Below, piece by piece: positions 10,656 through 22,147 of a stretch of 64,000 nucleotides of DNA. The translations under genes and the position numbers were made by a program. Under the pieces are notes generated by a model. That model was given only the letters and a program-made list of their open reading frames with translations, searched no databases and was not told the origin of the DNA. The DNA is taken from positions 1 through 64,000 of the forward strand of contig CCMQ01000009.1 of assembly GCA_000751835.1 (NCBI GenBank), written 5' to 3'. How positions within the stretch are numbered: position 1 is the first letter of the stretch; each line of letters starts with the position of its first letter. Origin of the DNA: Necropsobacter rosorum (GTDB lineage: Bacteria > Pseudomonadota > Gammaproteobacteria > Enterobacterales > Pasteurellaceae).

Positions 10656-10681
10656 GGTGGGGAAATCCCGCCCTATTTTTT
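10656..10681 (+). terminator. Hairpin with T-run in the pnp leader (attenuator candidate)
   Basis: GGTGGG, loop GAAAT, CCCGCC, then CTATTTTTT, ending about 40 bp before the pnp start. An uptake signal also lies in this 237-bp gap (near 10595). It could be a second terminator for nap or an attenuator or processing site for pnp. Confidence 0.45.
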
Positions 10682-10719
10682 AGTTAAAATATAACCGATT
10701 ACATAATAAGGAAAAAATT

Positions 10720-12852
10720 GTGAATCCAATTGTAAAACAGTTTAAATACGGTCAGCATACCGTCACGTTAGAGACCGGTGCGATCGCCCGTCAGGCAACG
10801 GCCGCGGTAATGGCGAGCATGGACGATACCACGGTATTTGTCAGCGTGGTGGCAAAAAAAGAAGTCAAAGAAGGACAGGATTTCTTTCCGTTGACCGTCA
10901 ATTATCAGGAACGCACTTACGCTGCGGGCCGTATTCCCGGCGGTTTCTTCAAACGTGAAGGCCGTCCGTCCGAAGGCGAAACCTTAATTGCGCGCTTAAT
11001 CGACCGTCCGATTCGCCCGTTATTCCCGGAAGGTTTCTTTAACGAAATTCAGATTGTCGCCACCGTGGTTTCCGTCAATCCGCAAATCAGCCCGGATTTG
11101 GTGGCGATGATCGGTGCTTCGGCGGCGCTGTCATTATCCGGCGTGCCGTTTAACGGCCCGATTGGCGCGGCGCGCGTCGGTTTTATTAACGATCAATTCG
11201 TGCTGAACCCGACCATGAACGAGCAGAAACAAAGCCGTTTGGATTTAGTGGTGGCGGGAACGGACAAAGCGGTATTGATGGTGGAATCCGAAGCGGACAT
11301 TCTGAGTGAAGAACAAATGCTGGCGGCAGTAGTGTTCGGTCACCAGCAGCAGCAAGTGGTGGTGGAAGCGATCAAAGAATTCGCCCAGCAAGCGGGCAAA
11401 CCGCGTTGGGACTGGGCGCCGGCGCAGCCTGACAATGCCTTGATCGAACAGGTAAAAGCCTTGGCGGAAAGCCGTTTGGGCGATGCTTACCGGATCACCG
11501 AAAAACAGGCGCGCTATGCCCAAATCGATGCCATTAAAGCGGATGTGATTGCGCAATTAACCGCGCAGGATGACACCATCAGCGAAGGCAAAATTATCGA
11601 TATTATCACCGCACTTGAAAGCCAAATTGTGCGCAGCCGTATTCTGAAAGGCGAGCCGCGTATTGACGGTCGTTCGGTCGATACCGTGCGCGCGCTGGAT
11701 ATTTGCACCGGCGTATTGCCGCGCACTCACGGTTCGGCGATTTTCACCCGCGGTGAAACACAAGCCCTAGCGGTTGCCACATTAGGTACCGAACGCGATG
11801 CTCAAATCATCGACGAGTTGACCGGCGAACGTTCCGATCATTTCTTGTTCCATTATAATTTCCCGCCGTATTCGGTGGGGGAAACCGGTATGATCGGTTC
11901 GCCGAAACGGCGTGAAATCGGTCATGGTCGTCTGGCTAAACGCGGCGTAGCGGCAGTCATGCCGACGCTGGCGGAATTCCCGTATGTGGTGCGTGTGGTG
12001 TCTGAAATTACTGAATCCAACGGTTCTTCTTCCATGGCCTCCGTGTGCGGCGCATCCTTAGCCTTAATGGATGCCGGCGTGCCGATTAAATCCGCGGTTG
12101 CCGGTATCGCCATGGGATTGGTGAAAGAAGCGGATAATTTCGTGGTCTTGTCCGATATTCTGGGTGATGAAGATCACTTGGGCGATATGGACTTTAAAGT
12201 TGCCGGAACCCGTGAAGGTGTCACCGCGCTGCAAATGGACATTAAAATCGAGGGTATTACGCCGGAAATCATGCAAATCGCTTTAAATCAGGCGAAAGGG
12301 GCGAGAATGCATATCCTCGGCGTGATGGAACAGGCGATTGCCGCACCGCGTGCGGATATTTCCGATTTTGCGCCGCGTATTCACACCATGAAGATTGATC
12401 CGAAGAAAATCAAAGATGTGATCGGAAAAGGCGGCGCGGTTATCCGTGCGCTGACCGAAGAAACCGGCACTTCCATTGATATCGACGACGACGGTACGGT
12501 AAAAATCGCCGCGGTGGACAATAACGCCGTGAAAGACGTAATGGCGCGGATCGAAGACATTACCGCAGAAGTGGAAGCCGGTCAGACTTACAAAGGTAAA
12601 GTGACCCGTCTGGCGGATTTCGGGGCGTTTGTCTCGATTGTCGGTAACAAAGAAGGTCTGGTGCACATTTCGCAAATTGCGGAAGAACGCGTGGAAAAAG
12701 TGAGCGATTACCTTGCCGTCGGTCAGGAAGTGACGGTCAAAGTGGTCGAAATCGATCGTCAGGGTCGTATCCGTCTGACGATGAAAGATCTTGCGCCGAA
12801 ACGGGAAGAGGCGGCCGCAGCGGCGGACACTGTTGACAGCGAGCAGGCATAA
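10720..12852 (+). CDS. pnp: Polyribonucleotide nucleotidyltransferase (PNPase)
   Basis: 3'-5' phosphorolytic exoribonuclease, a core degradosome enzyme. 710 aa, essentially the E. coli length. Seen: first RNase PH domain with [18 protein letters not shown], second RNase PH domain with GQTQALAV-like RGETQALAV and [14 protein letters not shown] domain (about 550-610) with [15 protein letters not shown], and S1 domain (about 620-690) with [17 protein letters not shown]. Starts with GTG 10720, with TAAGGA upstream. Linked to nlpI and deaD as in E. coli. Confidence 0.98.
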   Translation: MNPIVKQFKYGQHTVTLETGAIARQATAAVMASMDDTTVFVSVVAKKEVKEGQDFFPLTVNYQERTYAAGRIPGGFFKREGRPSEGETLIARLIDRPIRPLFPEGFFNEIQIVATVVSVNPQISPDLVAMIGASAALSLSGVPFNGPIGAARVGFINDQFVLNPTMNEQKQSRLDLVVAGTDKAVLMVESEADILSEEQMLAAVVFGHQQQQVVVEAIKEFAQQAGKPRWDWAPAQPDNALIEQVKALAESRLGDAYRITEKQARYAQIDAIKADVIAQLTAQDDTISEGKIIDIITALESQIVRSRILKGEPRIDGRSVDTVRALDICTGVLPRTHGSAIFTRGETQALAVATLGTERDAQIIDELTGERSDHFLFHYNFPPYSVGETGMIGSPKRREIGHGRLAKRGVAAVMPTLAEFPYVVRVVSEITESNGSSSMASVCGASLALMDAGVPIKSAVAGIAMGLVKEADNFVVLSDILGDEDHLGDMDFKVAGTREGVTALQMDIKIEGITPEIMQIALNQAKGARMHILGVMEQAIAAPRADISDFAPRIHTMKIDPKKIKDVIGKGGAVIRALTEETGTSIDIDDDGTVKIAAVDNNAVKDVMARIEDITAEVEAGQTYKGKVTRLADFGAFVSIVGNKEGLVHISQIAEERVEKVSDYLAVGQEVTVKVVEIDRQGRIRLTMKDLAPKREEAAAAADTVDSEQA

Positions 12853-12968
12853 CAAGGTCTTATCGTCATGGCCGGGCAGTCCGCTGTTCCTGCCGTGACG
12901 ATATATTATTGATCCCCCGCTATCCGGGGGAATAACAAGCAATATCCGTGCTTTAAGGCTTATTTGAC

Positions 12969-13871
12969 ATGACACAACTTCCTCGGTTGTTAAAATTCGT
13001 ATGGTGCATACCGAATTTCTGCTTTGTTTTATTACTCGCCGGTTGCGTGAGTTCGAATCAAACGTTTGTCTCAAAGAATAAGATCGTTTTAGCGGAACAG
13101 AATCCGAATATCCATTTCGAACAGGAAGTGATGATTGTGCGGATCAGTCAGGTATTGCTTGTGGGGCGCATGAGCAATGAAGAACGTGCGGCGCTGCACT
13201 TTGAACGGGGCGTGTTATACGACAGCCTCGGACTTTGGGCGCTGGCGCGTTATGATTTTACGCAGGCGCTGGCGCTGCAGCCGAAAATGGCGGCGGTATA
13301 TAATTATCTGGGACTTTATCTGTTACTGGATGAAGATTATGACAGTGCGCTGGAAGCTTTCAATGCCGTGCTGGAACTTGATCCCGGTTATGAATATACT
13401 TTTTTAAACCGCGGTTTGAATTTTTATTATGTCGGTCGTTATAACCTCGCACAGCAGGATTTCACGCAGTTTTATCAGGCGGATAAAGCCGATCCGTATC
13501 GCGTGCTGTGGTTATATCTTAACGAGCTGAAATTCAGACCGGACGATGCACAGAAAAATCTGGCCGCCCGTTCCGCCGCTTTATCGGAACAATACTGGGG
13601 CACATACATCGTTCAATATTATTTAGGTAAATTATCGGTTGAGGATTTGCAGGACAAAGCGCAGCATTTTGCTGATCCCGCCTCGCCGCAATATGCGGAG
13701 ATTCTGACCGAAACCTATTTCTATCTGGCAAAACAAAAACTCAATCAAGGCCGAACAGAAGAGGCGGAAACGCTGTTTAAACTGGCCGTGGCGAATCAGG
13801 TGTATAACTTTGTTGAGTATCGTTTTGCACTGCTTGAGCTGGCGAAATTAAAACGCGCTCAGGCGCAATAA
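12969..13871 (+). CDS. nlpI: Lipoprotein NlpI, TPR-containing
   Basis: Outer-membrane lipoprotein with tetratricopeptide repeats; in E. coli it is an adaptor for peptidoglycan endopeptidase turnover. 300 aa. Seen: signal peptide ending in lipobox LLLAGC (acylated Cys about residue 26), then TPR motifs at about 75-175 (ERGVLYDSLGLWALARYDF, YNYLGLYLL...YDSALEAF, FLNRGLNFYYVGRYNLA). A CCCCC/GGGGG hairpin at 12914-12930 lies in the 116-bp gap after pnp. Confidence 0.93.
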   Translation: MTQLPRLLKFVWCIPNFCFVLLLAGCVSSNQTFVSKNKIVLAEQNPNIHFEQEVMIVRISQVLLVGRMSNEERAALHFERGVLYDSLGLWALARYDFTQALALQPKMAAVYNYLGLYLLLDEDYDSALEAFNAVLELDPGYEYTFLNRGLNFYYVGRYNLAQQDFTQFYQADKADPYRVLWLYLNELKFRPDDAQKNLAARSAALSEQYWGTYIVQYYLGKLSVEDLQDKAQHFADPASPQYAEILTETYFYLAKQKLNQGRTEEAETLFKLAVANQVYNFVEYRFALLELAKLKRAQAQ

Positions 13872-14067
13872 AAGCGGGCGCTTCGGCTTACCCGCAATCG
13901 TGCATGTTGTGAAACGTATTACCGAACAACAATGTAATATACAGAGCAGCTGAATGAGTTGATGGCTTTCGCATCTTTATCCGAATCCGTTTATTCTCCC
14001 GGCGACACCTATGCTTTGTCGAACCGAAAGCCGTCGTGCTTTCCTTTTTTATTCGAGAACTTTTTTA

Positions 14068-15924
14068 ATGACTGAAACTAACATGACTTTCAACGATTTA
14101 GGCTTGCCTGAATTTATTCTTAACGCCGTTGCCGATTTAGGCTTCACCACCCCTTCGCCGATTCAGCAGGCTTGTATTCCGCACTTACTGGCAGGACGAG
14201 ACGTATTGGGCATGGCGCAGACCGGCAGCGGAAAAACCGCCGCCTTTTCGTTGCCTCTGCTGGCGCAGATCGACAGTGACAAAAAACACCCGCAAATGCT
14301 GGTGATGGCGCCGACCCGTGAACTGGCGATTCAGGTTGCCGATGCCTGCGAACATTTTGTTAAGCACGGCGAAGGCATGCGGATCGTTACCCTTTACGGC
14401 GGACAGCGTTATGATATTCAGCTGCGGGCGCTGAAACAGGGCGCGCAGATTGTGGTCGGTACGCCGGGCCGTATTCTTGACCATATTCGCCGCGGTACGC
14501 TGAATTTGTCGGAATTACAATTTATCGTATTGGATGAAGCCGATGAAATGCTGCGCATGGGCTTTATCGACGATGTGGAAACCGTGATGGCGGAATTGCC
14601 GGAACACCATCAGACCGCCTTGTTTTCCGCCACCATGCCGGAACCGATTCGCCGCATCACCAAGCGGTTTATGCACGAACCGCAGGAAGTGCGGATTCAA
14701 TCCACCCAGAATACTGCGCCTGATATCACACAAAGCTGCTGGTATGTGCACGGTTTTCGTAAAAACGAGGCATTGCTGCGTTTTCTGGAAGTGGAAGATT
14801 TCGACGCCGCGATCATCTTTACCCGTACCAAAACCGGCACGCTGGATATTACCGAATTATTGGAAAAACACGGCTTCCGTGCGGCGGCGCTGAACGGCGA
14901 TATGACCCAGCAATTGCGCGAACAAACGCTCGATCGCCTGCGTCACGGCAGTCTGGATATTCTGGTCGCCACCGATGTGGCGGCGCGCGGGCTGGATGTG
15001 GAACGCATCAGCCTGGTGGTTAATTATGATATTCCGCTGGATGCGGAAAGTTATGTTCACCGGATCGGGCGTACCGGCCGTGCCGGTCGTGCGGGACGTG
15101 CGTTGTTATTTGTCGAACCGCGTGAAAACCGCTTGCTGAAAAATATTGAACGCCTGACCAAAAAAGCCATCGACGAAGTCGAAGTGCCGGATCACAGCGC
15201 ATTGCAGGTTTGCCGGCGTAAAAAATTCGTCGCGCAGATCACCAAACAACTTGAGCATCATGATTTGCCGCAATACCGTAGCCTGCTGGAAGACCTGTTT
15301 ACCGCCGATCAGGATCAGGAAGATATTGCCGCTGCAATGTTAATGCTGTTGCAGGGCAGACAGAAACTGATTTTACCGCCGGATCCGGTGCTTGAAAAAC
15401 GCGCCCGTCGTGATCGCGCAGAACGCAGTGAACGCCGCGATCGCCGTGAAAATTCCCGTTCCGCCGAGCGCAGAGGTTACGGCAGTCCGCAGCCGATGGA
15501 TTTGTACCGTATTGAAGTGGGACGCGGCGACGGTGTGGAAGTGCGGCACATTGTGGGCGCCATTGCCAATGAAGGCGATATTAACAGCCGTTATATCGGT
15601 CATATCAAACTGTATGACGACTATTCCACCGTGGAACTGCCGCAGGGCATGCCGAAAGAAATGCTGCAAATGTTCGACAAAACCCGGGTGATGAATAAGC
15701 AAATGCGCATGTCTTTTCTGGGTGCGGTAAAAGGCGGCGAGCAGCCGGAATTCGGCGAACGGCGCCGGGGAAACGGGCGTAACGGCAAAAACGGGGAACA
15801 AGGGTTTGCGCGCGGTTTTAGCCATGACGACGGTTTTTCTCGTAGCGACCGCCGATTTAAAGAAAAAAACCACCGCACTTTTAATGAGCGCCCGCGCAGA
15901 GAACGGCGTGAACGCAACAGATAA
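14068..15924 (+). CDS. deaD: ATP-dependent DEAD-box RNA helicase DeaD/CsdA
   Basis: Cold-induced RNA helicase acting in ribosome assembly and mRNA decay. About 618 aa from ATG 14068. Seen in order: Q motif, [11 protein letters not shown] (motif I), [24 protein letters not shown] (II), SATMP (III), [18 protein letters not shown] (VI), a DbpA-like RNA-binding domain (about 470-545), and a basic Arg/Gly-rich tail. The frame opens earlier (14011), but [11 protein letters not shown] is the family-like start. An uptake signal is embedded in the coding end and encodes part of the tail. Confidence 0.96.
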   Translation: MTETNMTFNDLGLPEFILNAVADLGFTTPSPIQQACIPHLLAGRDVLGMAQTGSGKTAAFSLPLLAQIDSDKKHPQMLVMAPTRELAIQVADACEHFVKHGEGMRIVTLYGGQRYDIQLRALKQGAQIVVGTPGRILDHIRRGTLNLSELQFIVLDEADEMLRMGFIDDVETVMAELPEHHQTALFSATMPEPIRRITKRFMHEPQEVRIQSTQNTAPDITQSCWYVHGFRKNEALLRFLEVEDFDAAIIFTRTKTGTLDITELLEKHGFRAAALNGDMTQQLREQTLDRLRHGSLDILVATDVAARGLDVERISLVVNYDIPLDAESYVHRIGRTGRAGRAGRALLFVEPRENRLLKNIERLTKKAIDEVEVPDHSALQVCRRKKFVAQITKQLEHHDLPQYRSLLEDLFTADQDQEDIAAAMLMLLQGRQKLILPPDPVLEKRARRDRAERSERRDRRENSRSAERRGYGSPQPMDLYRIEVGRGDGVEVRHIVGAIANEGDINSRYIGHIKLYDDYSTVELPQGMPKEMLQMFDKTRVMNKQMRMSFLGAVKGGEQPEFGERRRGNGRNGKNGEQGFARGFSHDDGFSRSDRRFKEKNHRTFNERPRRERRERNR

Positions 15925-16014
15925 TCAATAAATGTGATAGCGGCAGATTTATCTGTCGGCCGGCAGGTATCGGGGCGATAGCCCCTTTGCGTTGCCGGCT
16001 TATTGGCGATGAAA

Positions 16015-16043
16015 CACCACCTTCCGTGAAGGTGGTTTTTTTA
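16015..16043 (+). terminator. Terminator after deaD
   Basis: CACCACCTTCC, loop GTGA, GGTGG arm, then TTTTTTTA. The T-run overlaps the stop codon of the convergent tdk. Confidence 0.85.
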
Positions 16044-16619
16044 GTTTTCGATTTTCTCTTTATAATGCCGGCGACAAACGGATACATAATGATTATTGCC
16101 GCCGATCTGGATCTGTTCGCCGTCTGTTACCACATCCCCCTGATCATTTAAACGCAGCACGAAATTGGCTTTGCGTCCGCAATAACAAATGGTTTTCAAC
16201 TCTTCCAGCTGATCGGCCCACGCCAGCAGATACTGGCTGCCTTCAAACAGTTCCGCCTGAAAATCGGTACGCAGACCGTAACACAGCACGGGAATATTCA
16301 GTTTATCCACCACATCGCTGAGCTGATAAACCTGCCGTTTGGTCAGAAACTGCGCCTCATCAACCAGAATGCAGTGCAGCTTTTGCTGTGCCAGCTGTAA
16401 GGCGATTTCGCTGAATAAATCGGTGTCTTTGCCGAACAATTTGGCATCCTGACTGATGCCGATGCGGGAAGTGACTTTGCCCACGCCGAAACGATCATCG
16501 ATAGCGGCGGTATAAACCAGCGTGTTCATATTGCGTTCGCGGTAGTTATAGGCGGATTGCAGCAGGGTGGTGGATTTCCCGGCGTTCATGGTGGAATAAT
16601 AAAAATAAAGTTTTGCCAT
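16041..16619 (-). CDS. tdk: Thymidine kinase
   Basis: Phosphorylates thymidine to dTMP in pyrimidine salvage. 192 aa. Seen: P-loop MNAGKST at residues 11-17, the Walker B-like LVDEAQFL, and zinc-binding cysteines in TICYCGRKA, typical of the type II (TK1-like) family. It lies 20 bp downstream of tsaD on the same strand. Confidence 0.97.
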   Translation of the reverse strand: MAKLYFYYSTMNAGKSTTLLQSAYNYRERNMNTLVYTAAIDDRFGVGKVTSRIGISQDAKLFGKDTDLFSEIALQLAQQKLHCILVDEAQFLTKRQVYQLSDVVDKLNIPVLCYGLRTDFQAELFEGSQYLLAWADQLEELKTICYCGRKANFVLRLNDQGDVVTDGEQIQIGGNNHYVSVCRRHYKEKIEN

Positions 16620-16638
16620 AATCGTGGTTAAAGTGCGG

Positions 16639-17682
16639 TTATATTTGAGCCTGTTTTATTGCGTTCAGTTCGGTCATCGGCCAGCGCGGTTTGACCTCAA
16701 TTTCCAGCGGAGAAGATTCACCCTGTTGTAAACGCAGAAATCCGGCATAGGCGATCATTGCGCCGTTATCGGTACAAAATTGCGGCTGCGGATAAAACAC
16801 CTCGCCGCCGAGTTGTTGCATCAGCTCGCCAAGCGCCCGGCGCAATTGCTGATTGGCGCTGACGCCGCCTGCGATCACCAGCCGTTTTAAACCGGTTTGT
16901 TGCAACGCGCGGCGGCATTTAATCGCCAGCGTTTCCACCACGGCCTGCTGGAACGCATAAGCGATATCCGCTTTGGTTTGCGCGCGCAGTGTGCCTTCGT
17001 CTTTCAGCGCCTGATTAATGGTATTGGCGGCAAAGGTTTTTAAGCCGGAAAAACTGAAATCCAGCCCCGGCCGGTCTGTCATCGGACGCGGAAAACTGAA
17101 CCGTGCCGGCACCCCTTTTTCCGCCAGACGGGAAAGCGCCGCGCCGCCCGGATAGTCAAGCCCGAGCAGTTTTGCCGTTTTATCAAAGGCTTCGCCGGCC
17201 GCATCGTCAATGCTTTCTCCCAGAATCTGATATTGCCCAATGCCATCAACCCGCACCAGCTGCGTATGTCCGCCGGAAACCAGCAACGCGATAAACGGAA
17301 AGTGCGGTGCGTTTTCTTCCAGCATCGGCGCGAGCAGATGTCCTTCCATGTGATGAACGCCGACCGCCGGCACGCCCCAGGCATAAGCCAGTGCGCGTGC
17401 GATCGTCGACCCCACCAGCAGCGCGCCGACCAATCCCGGCCCGCAGGTATAGGCAATGCCGTCGATTTCGGCGGCGGTTAAATGCGCCTGACGCAGTGCG
17501 GCCTGAATCAGCGGCGCGGTTTTGCGGATATGATCGCGCGAGGCCAGTTCGGGTACCACTCCGCCGTAATCGGCATGCAGTGCGATTTGGGTGTATAACT
17601 GATTGGCGATTAACCCGCGGGTTTCATCGTAGATGGCGACGCCGGTTTCATCGCAGGACGTTTCAATGCCTAAAACTCGCAT
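16639..17682 (-). CDS. tsaD: tRNA N6-adenosine threonylcarbamoyltransferase TsaD
   Basis: Catalytic subunit, with TsaB and TsaE, of t6A37 formation on ANN-decoding tRNAs. About 347 aa from ATG 17682 ([14 protein letters not shown]); an in-frame ATG nine codons upstream is possible but the family starts here. Seen: ASKHA-fold [10 protein letters not shown], the metal-binding HHMEGH motif, [11 protein letters not shown] and LLVSGGHTQ. Old names gcp/ygjD. Divergent from rpsU, as in E. coli. Confidence 0.97.
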   Translation of the reverse strand: MRVLGIETSCDETGVAIYDETRGLIANQLYTQIALHADYGGVVPELASRDHIRKTAPLIQAALRQAHLTAAEIDGIAYTCGPGLVGALLVGSTIARALAYAWGVPAVGVHHMEGHLLAPMLEENAPHFPFIALLVSGGHTQLVRVDGIGQYQILGESIDDAAGEAFDKTAKLLGLDYPGGAALSRLAEKGVPARFSFPRPMTDRPGLDFSFSGLKTFAANTINQALKDEGTLRAQTKADIAYAFQQAVVETLAIKCRRALQQTGLKRLVIAGGVSANQQLRRALGELMQQLGGEVFYPQPQFCTDNGAMIAYAGFLRLQQGESSPLEIEVKPRWPMTELNAIKQAQI

Positions 17683-17902
17683 CTGTTCTCTCTTTCTCGG
17701 TTTGTGCAATGGCTGATGATTTTACTCCGTTTACGCCGTTTTCTCCAGTTCGGCGCGGGATTTTGCCGCAAAAGATCATTCTTTCCTTTACTTTTAGCAT
17801 GGATTTAGATTAAAATTGCGACCCTTATTAGTTTGAATAAGCCGTTTATCGAAACGGTCACTAAATTTTGCAAAATATTAATCCATATTGAGGTGATGGC
17901 TT

Positions 17903-18118
17903 ATGCCTGTAATTAAAGTACGTGAAAACGAATCCTTTGACGTTGCATTACGTCGTTTCAAACGCTCTTGTGAAAAAGCCGGTATTTTGGCGGAAGTTCG
18001 CAGCCGTGAATTTTACGAAAAACCGACGACTATTCGCAAACGTGAGAACGCGACCCGTGCCAAACGTCACGCTAAACGCGTAGCTCGTGAAAACGCACGT
18101 AACACACGTTTATACTAA
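17903..18118 (+). CDS. rpsU: 30S ribosomal protein S21
   Basis: Small basic ribosomal protein of 71 aa, the standard length. Seen: [20 protein letters not shown] start and an Arg/Lys-rich end. TGAGGTGATGG supplies the ribosome site. First gene of the rpsU-dnaG-rpoD operon. Confidence 0.98.
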
Positions 18119-18157
18119 TATATCATTAGCTATTTTATAAAAACTCGAGTTAAGCGG

Positions 18158-18193
18158 ACCGTGAAACCTTTCAGGAATCACGGTTTTGTTTTC
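18158..18193 (+). terminator. Internal terminator between rpsU and dnaG
   Basis: ACCGTGA ... TCACGGT stem followed by TTTTGTTTT. It probably lowers dnaG and rpoD expression relative to rpsU, as in the E. coli operon. Confidence 0.85.
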
Positions 18194-18252
18194 TTATCAT
18201 CTTTCATATATTCTCAATTAACGGATAGGCGCGAAGCATAGAGGTAAACTCG

Positions 18253-20010
18253 ATGGCAGGTTTGATTCCACGTTCATTTATTGATGATATTCTGGCAAGA
18301 ACCGATATTGTCGAGCTGATCAATTCGAGAGTAAAACTGAAAAAAGCCGGGCGCGATTATCAGGCCTGTTGCCCTTTTCATCATGAGAAAACCCCGTCGT
18401 TTACGGTCAGCCAGAAAAAGCAGTTTTATCATTGTTTCGGTTGTCATGCGCACGGCAACGCCATTTCTTTTTTAATGGAATACGATAAGCTGGAGTTTAC
18501 CGAGGCGGTGGAAGAGCTGGCGGCGCTGCACGGGCTTGAAGTGCCGCATGAGAAATCCCCGCACGCTGACGGCAAAGCGCAGACGAATTATCAAACGAAA
18601 CGCAATCTGTATGAACTTATGCAGGACATTGCGCATTTTTACCGGCAACAGCTGCCGTTGCATATTCCGGCGCAGAGTTATTTGCAGCAGCGCGGGCTGT
18701 CGGCGGAGGTGATCGAACGTTTCGGGATCGGGTTTTCGCCCAATCAGTTCGGCGGCTTACTGCAGCAGTTCGGGCGGAATCGGGAAGAGCGGCAGAAGCT
18801 GTTTGATCTCGGCATGCTGGCGCGTCGCGACGGGCGTGAGCCTTATGATCGTTTTCGCAACCGGATTATGTTTCCGATCCGCGATCGGCGCGGGCGTACC
18901 ATTGCGTTCGGCGGACGCGTGATCAGCGATGAAAAACCGAAATATCTGAATTCGCCGGAAAGCCCGACTTACCATAAGGGTAACGAATTATACGGCTTAT
19001 TCGAGGCGTTGCAGGCCGATGACAGTCCGCCCATGCTGTTGGTAGTGGAAGGTTATATGGATGTGGTGGCGCTGGCGCAGTTCGGCGTCAATTATGCGGT
19101 GGCCTCTCTCGGTACAGCGACGACGCCGGAACAGATTCAGCTGGCGTTTCGTGCCACAGAACAAATTGTTTGCTGTTATGATGCCGATCGCGCAGGGCGG
19201 GATGCTGCCTGGCGGGCGCTGGAAAATGCGCTGCCGTATCTGGAAGACGGGCGGCAGCTGAAATTTATTTTCCTGCCCGACGGGGAAGATCCGGATACCT
19301 TTATCCGTCAATACGGTAAAGACGGGTTTGAAGATTACATTAAAAAAGCGCAGTCGCTGAGCGATTTTCTGTTTTCCACCCTCAGCGCGCAGGTGGATTT
19401 TTCCTCCACCGAGGGAAAAGGCAAACTGGCCGCACTGGCCGCACCGCTGATTAAACGTATTCCGGGCGAAATGCTGCGTTTATCGTTGCGCAATCTGCTG
19501 GCACAGAAGCTGGGGATTTTCGATCAGTCGCAGTTAGCGCGCCTGATCCCGGCACAGTCGGATAGCGCTGCGAAAACCGGCAATCACGCACCGACGGTGA
19601 AACGTACGCCGATGCGCATATTGATTGCATTAATGCTGCAAAATCCGGAGCTGATTCGGTTGGTACCGGATTTGAGCGCGTTAAAAAGTCTGGATGAACC
19701 CGGTTTCGATTTATTCGAAAAACTGACCGCACTTTGCCGCGAGCGGGTGGGCATTACCACCGGGCAGATTCTGGAATACTGGCGCGATACGGAATATAGC
19801 CGTCCCCTTGAAATTCTGGCGGTCTGGAACCATCTGATTGAAGACGAGAAGGTTGAAGAAACCTTTCGCGAAACCCTGAAATATTTTTATCTTCAGTTGG
19901 TGGATAAGAATATCGACAGGCTTATCGCCAAAGAACGCGCCGGCGGGCTGAGTGCGGACGAAAAGCAGGAACTGGCGCAATTATTGATCAAAAAGCAACA
20001 AAATAAATAG
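18253..20010 (+). CDS. dnaG: DNA primase
   Basis: Synthesises RNA primers at the replication fork. 585 aa, usual size. Seen: N-terminal CHC2 zinc finger (CCPFHHEKTPSF ... CFGCHAHG, about 38-65), catalytic core with GFSPN and FGGRV, TOPRIM motif VVEGYMDVVAL about 262 and YDADRAGRDAA, and a C-terminal DnaB-interaction domain. Middle gene of the macromolecular synthesis operon. Confidence 0.98.
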   Translation: MAGLIPRSFIDDILARTDIVELINSRVKLKKAGRDYQACCPFHHEKTPSFTVSQKKQFYHCFGCHAHGNAISFLMEYDKLEFTEAVEELAALHGLEVPHEKSPHADGKAQTNYQTKRNLYELMQDIAHFYRQQLPLHIPAQSYLQQRGLSAEVIERFGIGFSPNQFGGLLQQFGRNREERQKLFDLGMLARRDGREPYDRFRNRIMFPIRDRRGRTIAFGGRVISDEKPKYLNSPESPTYHKGNELYGLFEALQADDSPPMLLVVEGYMDVVALAQFGVNYAVASLGTATTPEQIQLAFRATEQIVCCYDADRAGRDAAWRALENALPYLEDGRQLKFIFLPDGEDPDTFIRQYGKDGFEDYIKKAQSLSDFLFSTLSAQVDFSSTEGKGKLAALAAPLIKRIPGEMLRLSLRNLLAQKLGIFDQSQLARLIPAQSDSAAKTGNHAPTVKRTPMRILIALMLQNPELIRLVPDLSALKSLDEPGFDLFEKLTALCRERVGITTGQILEYWRDTEYSRPLEILAVWNHLIEDEKVEETFRETLKYFYLQLVDKNIDRLIAKERAGGLSADEKQELAQLLIKKQQNK

Positions 20011-20084
20011 TGAATCACCTATAAGAATGATAAAATCAGGCGTATTTTATCTTCCATAATGACGAATCGAGGCGGATATATAAT

Positions 20085-21956
20085 ATGGAGCAAAATCCAC
20101 AATCTCAGTTGAAATTGTTAATTGCGCAAGGCAAAGAACAAGGTTATTTGACCTATGCGGAAGTTAACGATCATCTTCCTGAAGAGCTTGTTGATGCGGA
20201 TCAGATCGAAGATATTATTCAGATGATTAATGATATGGGCATTCAGGTGCTGGAAACTGCGCCGGATGCCGACGATTTGTTACTGAATGAAAATATTACC
20301 GATGAAGACGCCGTTGAAGAAGCCACTCAGGTGTTATCAAGCGTAGAAGCCGAATTAGGACGGACGACCGATCCTGTGCGTATGTATATGCGTGAGATGG
20401 GCAGCGTGGAACTGCTGACGCGTGAGGGCGAAATTGACATCGCCAAACGTATTGAGGAAGGGATTAACGAAGTACAAAGTGCGGTCGCCGCTTATCCGGA
20501 ATCCATTACTTATTTACTGGATCAATATGCGCTGGTTGAAGACGGCGGTATGCGTCTGGCCGATTTAATTACCGGCTTTGTCGATCCGAATGCGGCGGAA
20601 GGGTCGGAAGTGGAGGAACTTGACGAATCATTGTCCGATGATGAGGAGGATGAAGATGCGGAGATTTCCGACGAGGAACTTGACGACGAAGAGGACGAGG
20701 AAAACGAAGAGGATTCCTCAACCGATGACAGCGATTCGGATAATTCTATCGATCCGGAAGTCGCCCGTGAGAAATTCGCCGAACTCAGACAGCAATATCA
20801 AAAAACGTTAGATGCAATTGATAAGCACGGACGTACCCGCAAGGCGGCCAAGGATCAGATTCAGATTCTGGCGGATGTGTTTACCCAGTTCCGTTTAGTG
20901 CCTAAACAGTTCGATACGCTGGTGATTTCCATGCGCGGTATGATGAAGCGCGTACGCCAGCAGGAACGCAGCATTCAGAAAATGGTGGTGGATAATGCGA
21001 AAGTGCCGAAAAGTACTTTCCAGAAAGATTTCATCGGACATGAAACCACGGATACTTGGCTGGTAAAAGCATTAACGGCAGGCAAATCCTGGTCGGAAAA
21101 ACTGGCGCAATATGAAGCGCCAATCCGTCAGGCGATTGACGAACTGATTCGGATCGAACAGGATACCGGTTTAACCGTGCAGCAGATTCGTGAGATCTGT
21201 GAACGGGTCGCACAAGGCGAATTAAAAGCCCGCCGTGCGAAAAAAGAAATGGTGGAAGCCAACCTGCGTCTGGTGATTTCCATTGCGAAAAAATATACCA
21301 ACCGCGGATTACAATTTCTGGATCTGATTCAGGAAGGCAATATCGGGCTGATGAAAGCGGTGGATAAGTTTGAATATCGTCGCGGTTATAAATTCTCCAC
21401 TTATGCGACGTGGTGGATTCGTCAGGCGATTACCCGCTCAATTGCCGATCAGGCGCGAACCATCCGTATTCCGGTGCATATGATTGAGACAATCAATAAA
21501 CTGAACCGTATTTCCCGTCAGATGTTGCAGGAAATGGGACGTGAAGCGTCGCCGGAAGAGCTGGCGGAACGCATGGGAATGCCGGAAGACAAAATCCGCA
21601 AAGTGCTGAAAATCGCCAAAGAGCCGATTTCTATGGAAACGCCGATTGGGGATGACGATGATTCTCATTTAGGTGATTTCATTGAAGACAGCACCTTAGA
21701 GTTACCGTTGGATTCCGCTACCGCGCAAAGCCTGAAAGCCGCCACGCACGAAGTGCTGGAAGGACTGACACCGCGCGAGGCAAAAGTGCTGCGTATGCGT
21801 TTCGGGATTGATATGAACACCGATCACACCTTGGAAGAGGTGGGCAAACAGTTCGACGTCACCCGTGAGCGTATTCGCCAGATCGAAGCGAAAGCACTGC
21901 GTAAGCTGCGTCACCCGAGCCGTTCGGAAACCTTAAGAAGTTTCCTGGATGAATAA
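20085..21956 (+). CDS. rpoD: RNA polymerase primary sigma factor sigma-70
   Basis: Housekeeping sigma factor, 623 aa. Seen: region 1.1 at the N-terminus, [11 protein letters not shown] (region 1.2), a very acidic non-conserved stretch (about 180-225, Glu/Asp runs), region 2 with [21 protein letters not shown] and [12 protein letters not shown], region 3, and region 4 ending in [12 protein letters not shown] and [21 protein letters not shown] 20085 follows dnaG by 74 bp. Confidence 0.98.
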   Translation: MEQNPQSQLKLLIAQGKEQGYLTYAEVNDHLPEELVDADQIEDIIQMINDMGIQVLETAPDADDLLLNENITDEDAVEEATQVLSSVEAELGRTTDPVRMYMREMGSVELLTREGEIDIAKRIEEGINEVQSAVAAYPESITYLLDQYALVEDGGMRLADLITGFVDPNAAEGSEVEELDESLSDDEEDEDAEISDEELDDEEDEENEEDSSTDDSDSDNSIDPEVAREKFAELRQQYQKTLDAIDKHGRTRKAAKDQIQILADVFTQFRLVPKQFDTLVISMRGMMKRVRQQERSIQKMVVDNAKVPKSTFQKDFIGHETTDTWLVKALTAGKSWSEKLAQYEAPIRQAIDELIRIEQDTGLTVQQIREICERVAQGELKARRAKKEMVEANLRLVISIAKKYTNRGLQFLDLIQEGNIGLMKAVDKFEYRRGYKFSTYATWWIRQAITRSIADQARTIRIPVHMIETINKLNRISRQMLQEMGREASPEELAERMGMPEDKIRKVLKIAKEPISMETPIGDDDDSHLGDFIEDSTLELPLDSATAQSLKAATHEVLEGLTPREAKVLRMRFGIDMNTDHTLEEVGKQFDVTRERIRQIEAKALRKLRHPSRSETLRSFLDE

Positions 21957-21965
21957 TCACAACCG

Positions 21966-21992
21966 AAAGCCTGATTTTGATCAGGCTTTTTG
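21966..21992 (+). terminator. Terminator of rpsU-dnaG-rpoD
   Basis: AAAGCCTGAT, loop TTTG, ATCAGGCTTT, then T-run. A perfect 10-bp stem nine bases after the rpoD stop. Confidence 0.95.
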
Positions 21993-22070
21993 CTGATTAA
22001 ATTTCACGCGGACAATTGCCTGATTCTAGACTTTAACCCCGTATTTACATATAATTCCCACACGCTTCCC

Positions 22071-22147
22071 GCCCCCATAGCTCAGTCGGTCAGAGCAGTC
22101 GACTCATAATCGATTGGTCACAGGTTCAAGTCCTGTTGGGGGCACCA
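22071..22147 (+). tRNA. tRNA with CAU anticodon, probably tRNA-Ile2 (lysidine-modified)
   Basis: 77 nt including the encoded CCA. Folds as a standard cloverleaf: acceptor GCCCCCA/TGGGGGC, D arm GCTC/GAGC, anticodon CAT at 22105-22107 in loop CTCATAA, and T arm ACAGG/CCTGT with TTCAAGT. Pairs C4-G69 and C5-G68 and the text around the anticodon resemble E. coli ileX more than elongator tRNA-Met, so the C34 is probably modified to lysidine to read AUA. Elongator Met is the alternative. The 3' end is the integration site of the downstream element. Confidence 0.9.
22125..22140 (+). repeat. attL core inside the tRNA 3' end
   Basis: TTCAAGTCCTGTTGGG, identical to the copy at 36676-36691. It covers the T loop and 3' strand of the T arm and the start of the 3' acceptor strand. 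Confidence 0.92.

Noticed and set aside
17307-17813. 168-aa rightward open frame over tsaD
   Set aside because: Antisense shadow, Arg-rich composition, no motif.
22071-22147. Elongator tRNA-Met
   Set aside because: Acceptor pairs and anticodon-arm context resemble tRNA-Ile2 more closely; kept as alternative only.
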